A stretch of 14,479 nucleotides of DNA from Cyclobacteriaceae bacterium (GTDB taxonomy: Bacteria; Bacteroidota; Bacteroidia; Cytophagales; Cyclobacteriaceae): positions 1-14,479 of the forward strand of contig JANQST010000415.1 in NCBI GenBank assembly GCA_028279155.1. Reading direction: 5' to 3'. A model generated the notes under the pieces. It did no database searches. It had not been told where the DNA came from and worked only from the letters and a program-made list of their open reading frames with translations. This document shows, piece by piece, positions 6,403-12,179 of this stretch. The translations under genes and the position numbers were made by a program. Each line of letters starts with the position of its first letter. The first letter of the stretch is position 1.

Positions 6403-7293
6403 CTAGTCGAGGTATTTGAAATATACCTGACCTAAGGCAACATCTATGTCAAAAGTCAGCAGATTTTCTGCATCGACTTGATAGGATCTGTTAACAAAAA
6501 CATTTTTTTCGACCTCTTCGAAATCTTTTGTCATACGTATGGAACAAAGCGGAGAGTCTCTAACATAGATAATAATTGGTGTTTGCTCCTCAGGAAGGAT
6601 AATCTCAAGGTTGCCAGCCCCCACTGAAGCATCCACACGACAGCTTTCAGCAATGCCTCTTTCAAAATCCAGCATCACATTCCCAAATCCTATCTTAGTA
6701 ATTACATTTTTAGCTCTAGAGAGCTCCATGTGCCTTGCCACGATGGATCCAAAATCAGCCTTCACAAAAAAGGTGTCCATTCGTATTGGATTGCTTTCTC
6801 CCTTATCATAACCAACAAGGATATCCGCACTTCCGGACCTAAGTTTAAACTTCTGAACAGGAGAACCAGTTAGGTTCACATCTGCATTGCCGAAACCATA
6901 ATTTAGATTTAGCCGATAAATTTTGTCCTCACCGAAGCTAACTTTCCAGAAATCATTCTCTTCGGTCTTCCTGGACATAGCAAATGTGAATCTGTCGCTG
7001 AAACTTGAAGAGCTATATTCGTCCAATGCCAACTTTGCATAACAGGTGTTATCGTAGACCTTGCTTTTGAATGACGGGTTGATTTTCTCAAGGTCCGGAT
7101 TCCCGTAAATAGTAAGTGGATTTTGATTTTCGACGGATTGATTGATCAGGCAATTAGTAGCTGTAGCTTTCAAATAAAAATCCACCGTATCAAACGTTGG
7201 TGAATCCTTTATCATGTAAAACTTCTTGAGCTGACTAAACGCACTTACACTCACAAGCAGGGTCACCCCTACAGTCATTATCAACCGCGACAT
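6403..7293 (-). CDS. Exported protein with repeated beta-strand (toast-rack-like) pattern
   Basis: The function of this 296-residue protein is not recognised. The N-terminus is a textbook signal peptide with a likely cut after AFS, before Gln21. The C-terminal two thirds contain a recurring short motif of a glycine, a small residue and alternating hydrophobics: YGFGNADVNLTG (132-143), RSGSADILVGY (152-162), ADFGSIVARHM (179-189), IGFGNVMLDFERG (201-213), SVGAGNLEIILPE (223-235) and VALGQVYFKY (285-294). Such spacing fits a right-handed beta-helix or 'toast-rack' domain like those of LiaF/YvlB and DUF4097 proteins, which sense or act at the envelope; this is inference. Four cysteines (48, 84, 218, 250) could form two disulfides in the periplasm. 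It lies 46 nt downstream of dnaJ on the same strand and may be read from the same transcript. Confidence 0.8.
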   Translation of the reverse strand: MSRLIMTVGVTLLVSVSAFSQLKKFYMIKDSPTFDTVDFYLKATATNCLINQSVENQNPLTIYGNPDLEKINPSFKSKVYDNTCYAKLALDEYSSSSFSDRFTFAMSRKTEENDFWKVSFGEDKIYRLNLNYGFGNADVNLTGSPVQKFKLRSGSADILVGYDKGESNPIRMDTFFVKADFGSIVARHMELSRAKNVITKIGFGNVMLDFERGIAESCRVDASVGAGNLEIILPEEQTPIIIYVRDSPLCSIRMTKDFEEVEKNVFVNRSYQVDAENLLTFDIDVALGQVYFKYLD

Positions 7294-7339
7294 GAGGTAC
7301 GTTACGGAAAGATTATAGTGAGGTTACGTTTTGGTTAGT

Positions 7340-8458
7340 TTATTCGAAAAATTCTTTCATTCGTTCGAAGAAACTCTTATCTGATTTAGAAGGAGATGGT
7401 TTGAAATTGGGAGAATCCTTCAATCCTTCAAGTATCGTTTTTTCCTCTGCTGAGAGTTTTTTTGGTGTCCAAACGTTGACATATACCAGTTGGTCTCCAT
7501 GTCCATATCCTTCCAACGACTTCACTCCTTTTCCACGAAGGCGAAGAACCTTACCGCTCTGGGTACCAGCATCGATTTTGATCTTTGCTTTACCGTCAAT
7601 AGTCGGAACTTCTACACTTGTGCCCAACGCAGAATCAACAAAGCTGATATAAAGGTCATAAATAACATTGTTCCCGTCCCTTGATAACACCTCATCTTCA
7701 ACTTCTTCAACAAGAATCAGTAAATCACCGGGGATTCCACCGGCTACCTCATTTCCTTTTCCAGACATAGAGAGCTGCATGCCATCAGTGACACCTGCTG
7801 GAATTTTTATGGAAATTACTTCTTCCTCTTTCTTAAGCCCTGAACTATCAACACCAGTTGCTCTGCTTTCCACGGTTTGGCCACTGCCTCCACAGACCGG
7901 ACACGTTGATGTGCTCATCATTTGTCCAAGCATCGTGTTCATCACCTTTCTGACCTGGCCTGAACCGTTACAACTTGTACACGATTTGAATGTGGTATTG
8001 GGATCAACAATTAGCCTGTTGACCTTTATTTTTTTCTCAACTCCATTCGCAATTTCCTGGAGGGTGAGTTTCAGTTTGATACGTAAATTGGTGCCCTTGC
8101 GAGTCCGATGACCCCGGCCACCGCCACCACCGAAAAAGCTTTCAAACGGATTACCTCCACCGAAAATATCTCCGAACTGAGAAAAGATATCTTCCATGTT
8201 CATACCGCCTCCACCAAAACCGCCGGCAGCTCCGCCTACACCTTGATGACCAAATTGATCATACCTTCCACGCTTTTCATCATTGCTAAGTACCTCGTAT
8301 GCTTCAGCAGCTTCTTTGAATTTCTCCTCAGCCTCATTATCGTCCGGGTTTTTATCAGGATGAAATTTGATGGCAATCTTTCGGTACGCCTTCTTTAGTT
8401 CGTCCTTGCTGGCGGATTTGTCGACTCCTAATACTTCGTAATAATCTCTCTTTGCCAT
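7340..8458 (-). CDS. dnaJ: Chaperone DnaJ (Hsp40), variant with two zinc motifs instead of four
   Basis: This 372-residue cochaperone stimulates DnaK ATPase and delivers substrates. Order of parts: J domain with HPD at 33-35 in AIKFHPDKNP; Gly/Phe-rich linker (about 73-118) with two DIF motifs (MEDIF and GDIF); zinc region; beta-rich substrate-binding domains; C-terminal dimer tail. Canonical DnaJ has four CxxCxGxG motifs. Here only CTSCNGSG (160-167) and CPVCGGSG (186-193) remain. The region of motif 1 reads LIVDPNTTF and of motif 4 SRATGVDSSG, with no cysteine. Aligned to E. coli, these are motifs 2 and 3, forming zinc centre II, while centre I (motifs 1 and 4) is gone. The gene starts 1 nt after the grpE stop, an obvious operon; dnaK is not in the window. 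Confidence 0.96.
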   Translation of the reverse strand: MAKRDYYEVLGVDKSASKDELKKAYRKIAIKFHPDKNPDDNEAEEKFKEAAEAYEVLSNDEKRGRYDQFGHQGVGGAAGGFGGGGMNMEDIFSQFGDIFGGGNPFESFFGGGGGRGHRTRKGTNLRIKLKLTLQEIANGVEKKIKVNRLIVDPNTTFKSCTSCNGSGQVRKVMNTMLGQMMSTSTCPVCGGSGQTVESRATGVDSSGLKKEEEVISIKIPAGVTDGMQLSMSGKGNEVAGGIPGDLLILVEEVEDEVLSRDGNNVIYDLYISFVDSALGTSVEVPTIDGKAKIKIDAGTQSGKVLRLRGKGVKSLEGYGHGDQLVYVNVWTPKKLSAEEKTILEGLKDSPNFKPSPSKSDKSFFERMKEFFE

Positions 8459-8459
8459 C

Positions 8460-9032
8460 TTATTGCTTTGCTCCTACAACAACCTTAGCAAATCGTACGA
8501 CAGTCTCTCCCAGGTAATAACCTTCTTCTATTACATCGACCACTTTTCCTGCTAATTTTTTCTCAGCTGGGATTTGCGTAATTGCCTCATGTTTTTCATC
8601 ATCAAACTTGTCACCCTTCTTCACACCCATTTTCTTCAAGCCCTTGTTCTCAAGCGTTTTAATCAACTTGGTTTGAATTAATTCTACACCCTCTTTAAAA
8701 GTTTTTCCGTCTTGATCATCACTTGAAGCAGCCATTGCTCTATCGAAATCATCAATAACAGGAAGTAACTCAGACATCAAATCCCTGTTCGCAGTACTAA
8801 TAAGATCCAAGCGCTCTTTTGCCGTTCTTCGTCTGAAGTTTTCGAACTCGGAATATAATCTCAGGTATTTATCTTTTGCTTCTCCTAGCTGTTCCTCAAG
8901 TGATGGTGATTCATCGTCTTTTTCAGTTTCTTCTTTCGCTACATCATCAACTTCTTCCGGCTTTTGCTCCTCTTTTGTTTCCACTTGATCTTCCAACTCT
9001 TCTGTATTCACTTTTTCTTCTTTTTCTTTCAT
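8460..9032 (-). CDS. grpE: Nucleotide exchange factor GrpE
   Basis: This 190-residue protein releases ADP from DnaK. A highly charged, Glu/Lys-rich disordered N-terminus (1-45) leads into a long coiled coil (about 46-100, including YLRLYSEFENFRRRTAKERL) and the C-terminal beta head with the family marks FDDEKHEAI (143-151) and GYYLGETVVRFAKVVVG (171-187). I chose the ATG at 9032. A longer frame from 9068 would add MTCLSRHLLCTR, which has two cysteines and arginines, is unlike the acidic GrpE N-terminus and runs through a promoter-like sequence. The gene is 1 nt upstream of dnaJ and 76 nt downstream of obgE, the usual grpE-dnaJ pairing. Confidence 0.95.
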   Translation of the reverse strand: MKEKEEKVNTEELEDQVETKEEQKPEEVDDVAKEETEKDDESPSLEEQLGEAKDKYLRLYSEFENFRRRTAKERLDLISTANRDLMSELLPVIDDFDRAMAASSDDQDGKTFKEGVELIQTKLIKTLENKGLKKMGVKKGDKFDDEKHEAITQIPAEKKLAGKVVDVIEEGYYLGETVVRFAKVVVGAKQ

Positions 9033-9040
9033 TCTAGTGC

Positions 9041-9068
9041 ATAATAAATGACGTGAAAGGCATGTCAA
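9041..9068 (-). promoter_or_regulatory. Possible internal promoter before grpE (sigma70-like)
   Basis: On the minus strand TTGACA (plus 9063-9068) is separated by 16 nt from TATTAT (plus 9041-9046), which ends 8 nt before the grpE ATG. This resembles the E. coli sigma70 consensus and not the Bacteroidota TTG/TAnnTTTG form, so it may be chance in AT-rich DNA. It would let the chaperone genes be expressed apart from adk and obgE. The surrounding spacer also holds TGCCA-ATA-TGGCA (9093-9105) and a second TGCCAAT copy at 9075-9081. No CIRCE element is present. Confidence 0.25.
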
Positions 9069-9108
9069 TTACTTTGCCAATTGAGTAGTAAATGCCAATA
9101 TGGCAGGA

Positions 9109-10092
9109 TTAATTCAATGTCTGCCAAATACTATCCTTCAACTCTTGAATTCCCTGCCCGGTGACACTGGAAATAAACATTGATTTGATATCAGGTAACT
9201 CCGCTTTCATTTCCTCCATCAGTTCATCATCCAGGAGGTCAGCTTTGGAAATAGCCAGAAGTCGTTTTTTGTCGAGGAGTTCAGGGTTATGCTTTTCGAG
9301 TTCACCTGAGAGTATCTCGTATTCCTTTTTTATGTCATTTGAATCTGAAGGGATAAGAAATAGCAACATTGAGTTTCTTTCTATATGTCTCAAAAATCGA
9401 TTCCCAAGTCCCTTCCCCTCAGCGGCTCCTTCAATAATCCCAGGAATATCAGCCATTACAAATGACTTGTAATCTCTGTACTCAACTACACCAAGATTAG
9501 GGGTTAATGTTGTGAAAGGGTAATCAGCGATCTCAGGTTTTGCTGCGGAAACAGCTGACAGAAGAGTAGACTTTCCTGCATTAGGGAAACCTACGAGCCC
9601 AACATCAGCAAGTATTTTGAGTTCGAGTATAATCCATGCCTCAATGCCTTCTATTCCAGGTTGAGCATGTCGGGGAGCCTGATTAGTAGAAGTCTTATAA
9701 TGGAAGTTTCCTTGTCCTCCCTTTCCTCCCGGTAAAAGGACCTGCTCTTCACCATCTTCAAGTATCTCCACCATTTTTTCATCGGTCTCCGAATTTCTAG
9801 CTATGGTTCCTATTGGGACTTCTAAAATGATATTGTCTGCATCAGCTCCTGTTTTTCGAGCTCCTTCTCCACGTCCTCCATTTTCTGCTTTAATATGTTT
9901 TCGGTATTTGAGGTGAAGTAGCGTCCAGAGCTGGGCATTTCCTTTTAAAATGATACTACCTCCTTTTCCGCCATCGCCACCATCAGGACCCCCTTTTGGA
10001 ACAAACTTTTCCCTGCGAAAATGCACAGACCCCGCACCCCCATCTCCTGACCTGGAGTAGAACTTCACATAATCAATAAAATTGGATTCCAT
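9109..10092 (-). CDS. obgE: Obg GTPase (ObgE/CgtA), ribosome assembly
   Basis: This 327-residue essential GTPase acts in 50S subunit maturation and stringent-response links. The glycine-rich Obg fold fills residues 1-158 (SRSGDGGAGSVHFRREKF, PKGGPDGGDGGKGG, LPGGKGGQGN). The G domain follows: G1 GFPNAGKST (168-176), switch Thr in YPFTTLTPNLG (191-201), G3 DIPGIIEGA (215-223), and G5 SSVTG (308-312). G4, usually NKxD, is SKAD (282-285), keeping the lysine and aspartate. No C-terminal OCT domain is present; the protein ends 15 residues after G5, which is common for short Obg forms. It lies 2 nt downstream of adk, so the two are almost certainly cotranscribed. Confidence 0.97.
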   Translation of the reverse strand: MESNFIDYVKFYSRSGDGGAGSVHFRREKFVPKGGPDGGDGGKGGSIILKGNAQLWTLLHLKYRKHIKAENGGRGEGARKTGADADNIILEVPIGTIARNSETDEKMVEILEDGEEQVLLPGGKGGQGNFHYKTSTNQAPRHAQPGIEGIEAWIILELKILADVGLVGFPNAGKSTLLSAVSAAKPEIADYPFTTLTPNLGVVEYRDYKSFVMADIPGIIEGAAEGKGLGNRFLRHIERNSMLLFLIPSDSNDIKKEYEILSGELEKHNPELLDKKRLLAISKADLLDDELMEEMKAELPDIKSMFISSVTGQGIQELKDSIWQTLN

Positions 10093-10094
10093 AC

Positions 10095-10667
10095 CTAAAA
10101 GGCAGACACTACTGAGTCTATTTTCTCAAAGATCTGATCAATGGATCCAACCCCATCAATACCGTTGAACTTGCCTTGTCTTTCGTAGTAATCTGCTACA
10201 GGTGCAGTTTTGTTCTGATACTCTTCAATCCGAACTGCTATTTTCGATTCATTCTGATCATCTACCCGACCTGAAGTTTTCCCTCTGTCAAGTAATCTGG
10301 AGATTAACTCAGGTTCAGGAACTTCAAGACTGATCATACCGGAAATACCCAAGTTGTAGTTCTTCAACATTACATCTAGTGCCTCTGCCTGAGCTACCGT
10401 TCTGGGGAAGCCATCAAATATGAATCCCTTCGCATCCATGTGGTTTTGAATCGTATCCTCTACCATTCCGATAACAATTTCGTCAGGTACCAAGCGTCCC
10501 TCATCCATGAATGACTGTGCTTTTTCCCCTAGCGGTGTACCTTCATTAAGATGTTTTCTGAACAAGTCTCCTGTAGATAGGTGGACGAGGCTTCTCGAGG
10601 CGATCAATTTTTCACTTTGAGTCCCCTTACCTGCTCCGGGAGGACCGAATAAAACTATATTCAGCAT
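10095..10667 (-). CDS. adk: Adenylate kinase, short LID form
   Basis: This 190-residue enzyme interconverts ATP + AMP and 2 ADP (EC 2.7.4.3) in the cytoplasm. The P-loop is GPPGAGKGT (8-16), the AMP-binding segment is HLSTGDLFRKHL (29-40), FDGFPRT (84-90) holds the conserved arginine, and the LID is the short stretch RGKTSGRVDDQ (128-138) followed by RIEEYQNKTAPVADYY (146-161). The 27-residue zinc or hydrogen-bond LID of long forms is absent, which is normal for this size class. It heads the minus-strand run adk-obgE-grpE-dnaJ-6403 gene. A promoter candidate lies 23 nt upstream. The stop is 2 nt from the obgE start. Confidence 0.97.
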   Translation of the reverse strand: MLNIVLFGPPGAGKGTQSEKLIASRSLVHLSTGDLFRKHLNEGTPLGEKAQSFMDEGRLVPDEIVIGMVEDTIQNHMDAKGFIFDGFPRTVAQAEALDVMLKNYNLGISGMISLEVPEPELISRLLDRGKTSGRVDDQNESKIAVRIEEYQNKTAPVADYYERQGKFNGIDGVGSIDQIFEKIDSVVSAF

Positions 10668-10690
10668 ATGTAGTAATTAGTAAAAGGGCG

Positions 10691-10698
10691 TAAAGATA
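10691..10698 (-). promoter_or_regulatory. Candidate -7 promoter element for adk-obgE
   Basis: On the minus strand TATCTTTA matches TAnnTTTG at seven of eight positions and is placed 23 nt before the adk ATG, predicting a leader of roughly 15-20 nt. The upstream DNA is AT-rich (an ATTTTTT run about 10 nt further up), but no good -33 TTG is visible. It shares the 95-nt divergent spacer with the promoter of the gene at 10763. Confidence 0.45.
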
Positions 10699-10743
10699 TG
10701 GCTAAAAAATTTCTAAAATAGAGAGAATACCAGGGGGTCTCTG

Positions 10744-10751
10744 TAAGTTCG
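10744..10751 (+). promoter_or_regulatory. Candidate -7 promoter element for the 10763 gene
   Basis: TAAGTTCG matches TAnnTTTG with one mismatch and ends 11 nt before the ATG at 10763. With transcription starting a few bases downstream of the element, the leader would be only about 5 nt, so initiation would be nearly leaderless. The GGGGG run at 10733-10737 lies upstream of the element and would not be transcribed as a ribosome binding site. Confidence 0.4.
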
Positions 10752-10762
10752 CAAATTGACAT

Positions 10763-11215
10763 ATGACTACTGTATTAAAATACTTTTCAGTCTACATATT
10801 AAGTGGGATCAAATTCGTTTTTGGTCCGGCTTTGGGAATAATCGCCTATAACATGCCAATTCCAGTTGTTATAATTCTAACTGCTTTTGGTATGATGACC
10901 ACTGTCTACTTGTTTACTTTTTTTGGAGATCAGATTCGTAAGTACTTAAAGAAATTTAGAAAAGAAGATCGGAAAGTATTTACCAAAAAGAATCGCCAGT
11001 TTGTGAAGATATGGAGAAGGTTTGGACTCAAAGGCGTCTGCTTACTAACGCCATTAATATTGACACCCCCAGGAGGTGCAATCCTGATCAATGTTTTGGG
11101 TAGTAATAAATCACTTATTATTAAATGGATGTGGATTAGTGCGCTTTTTTGGAGTACTGTAATATGCTTGCTTGCCAGCTACGTTGAGGGTTTTAGAGAG
11201 CTAATCGAACGCTAG
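10763..11215 (+). CDS. Small multi-spanning membrane protein (Small_multidrug_ex/PF06695-like)
   Basis: This 150-residue membrane protein has hydrophobic segments near 8-29, 32-54, 91-111 and 118-140, joined by a strongly basic loop (about 58-86: IRKYLKKFRKEDRKVFTKKN) that should lie in the cytoplasm. The segment GLKGVCLLTPLILTPPGGAI (88-107), with its Pro/Gly-rich break, resembles the re-entrant or kinked stretch of the 'putative small multi-drug export protein' family (PF06695), which is distantly DedA-like. The name of that family is not backed by firm biochemistry, so no function is assigned. It stands alone on the plus strand: divergent from adk and ending 1 nt from the end of sdaA. Confidence 0.75.
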   Translation: MTTVLKYFSVYILSGIKFVFGPALGIIAYNMPIPVVIILTAFGMMTTVYLFTFFGDQIRKYLKKFRKEDRKVFTKKNRQFVKIWRRFGLKGVCLLTPLILTPPGGAILINVLGSNKSLIIKWMWISALFWSTVICLLASYVEGFRELIER

Positions 11216-11216
11216 C

Positions 11217-12110
11217 TCATTCTTCTTCTATATCGATATCCTGGATCAAGACTCTTTTCGAAATTGCTTGACCTGTTTTGGTTGCAGCTAGTCCGCCAAG
11301 AGCAGTTTCCTTATACCGTTCTTCCATACTTTGACCTACCTCTCCCATTGCATCCACACATTCATCAACAGGGATAACAGCGCTAACATCCGCAAGAGCG
11401 ATTTGAGCTGAAGAATTCGCAATTGCTGCTGCACTTGCATTTCTTACAACGCAAGGAATCTCCACAAGTCCTGCAACCGGATCACACACTAATCCTAACA
11501 TACATTGAATCGTGATAGCAACTGCGTTGAAAATTTGGTCGTTGCTTCCGCCTAAGCAGTATGCGATTCCAGCACTAGCCATCGCTCCTGCGGCACCAGT
11601 TTCCGCTTGACATCCACCGACGGCTCCAGCAATTGAAGCTCTTTTTTCCAAAATGAGGGCAACACCTGCGCCAATCAAAAGCGCTTCGCAGATTTTCCTA
11701 TCCGGAATATCATGTATTTCTTGAAGTGTTACCAGAACTCCAGGCAAGATGCCACTGGCACCCGCTGTTGGAGCAGCAACTACACGTCCCATACATGAAT
11801 TCACTTCTTTTGCTGCAAGGGCCCGTGAGATCAACTTTTGAAACTCTGCAGAAAGTACCGGAGTTTTATATCCCATTACTTTTTTCGCTCCATTATTGAT
11901 CATTCCTGAGTGTGAAGTCATGTCTTCATTCAACCCGGACACAACCGCTTCTTTCATTACTTCAAATGCATTTTGAACACCCTCCCATATTTCTTCTTCA
12001 CTCTTACCTTTTTGTTGAACTTCAAAGTCGAGAACAGCTTGATAGAGTGGAGCTTTTTTCAACTCAGCTGCCTTTTTCCAGTCGTCAAAATTGTCAAATA
12101 ATAAAGCCAT
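11217..12110 (-). CDS. sdaAA: L-serine ammonia-lyase (dehydratase), iron-sulfur dependent, alpha chain
   Basis: This 297-residue alpha subunit deaminates L-serine to pyruvate and ammonia (EC 4.3.1.17) using a [4Fe-4S] cluster. The likely cluster cysteines are Cys167 in GGCQAETGAAGAMA, Cys209 in GLVCDPVAGL and Cys220 in VEIPCVVRN, each in its conserved context. The substrate-binding serines and glycines of PTAGASGILPG (114-124) and SHSGM (66-70) are also present. The length matches the split two-subunit form; the ACT-like beta chain that normally partners it is not in the window and must be encoded elsewhere, or be absent. It is divergent from hemE across 69 nt and convergent with the small membrane protein gene with a 1-nt gap. 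Confidence 0.94.
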   Translation of the reverse strand: MALLFDNFDDWKKAAELKKAPLYQAVLDFEVQQKGKSEEEIWEGVQNAFEVMKEAVVSGLNEDMTSHSGMINNGAKKVMGYKTPVLSAEFQKLISRALAAKEVNSCMGRVVAAPTAGASGILPGVLVTLQEIHDIPDRKICEALLIGAGVALILEKRASIAGAVGGCQAETGAAGAMASAGIAYCLGGSNDQIFNAVAITIQCMLGLVCDPVAGLVEIPCVVRNASAAAIANSSAQIALADVSAVIPVDECVDAMGEVGQSMEERYKETALGGLAATKTGQAISKRVLIQDIDIEEE

Positions 12111-12126
12111 GTTACGAAGTTACGAA
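12111..12126 (-). promoter_or_regulatory. Candidate sdaA promoter element in a tandem 8-bp repeat
   Basis: On the minus strand the sdaA start is preceded by two tandem copies of TTCGTAAC (plus 12111-12126). The junction of the copies creates TAACTTCG (plus 12115-12122), a one-mismatch match to TAnnTTTG that ends only 4 nt before the ATG. If used, the mRNA would start at or within a few bases of the start codon, so it would be leaderless. The repeat could alternatively be an operator half-site pair. Confidence 0.4.
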
Positions 12127-12166
12127 ATGAACATTCAATTCGTGATGTAGACGTGAAATGAAGGGT

Positions 12167-12174
12167 TAAATTTG
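12167..12174 (+). promoter_or_regulatory. hemE -7 promoter element, exact consensus, leaderless spacing
   Basis: TAAATTTG is an exact match to TAnnTTTG and is followed by only 5 nt (CCGCC) before the hemE ATG. Transcription would begin close to the A of the ATG. A -33 element is unclear; TTCG at 12139-12142 is the nearest candidate and is slightly too far upstream. Confidence 0.55.
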
Positions 12175-12179
12175 CCGCC

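Noticed and set aside
6410..6428. Inverted repeat AGGTAT-N7-ATACCT near the 6397/6403 junction, considered as a terminator.
   Set aside because: It lies inside the coding end of the minus-strand gene, is AT-rich, has only 6 bp and no following T tract.
7863..7981. A sequencing error or frameshift as the cause of the missing DnaJ zinc motifs.
   Set aside because: The frame is continuous, flanking residues align well with DnaJ on both sides, and both paired motifs of one zinc centre are replaced without a gap, which a single error cannot explain.
7668..8111. A 147-codon plus-strand frame opposite dnaJ, and further long frames opposite dnaJ, obgE, prfB and the kinase gene.
   Set aside because: They are antisense shadows of well-recognised genes, are Ser/Thr/Pro-rich as expected for such shadows, and lack family motifs.
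9033..9068. Extended GrpE start adding 12 residues.
   Set aside because: The extra residues are unlike the acidic GrpE N-terminus and overlap a promoter-like sequence; ATG at 9032 gives a standard GrpE.
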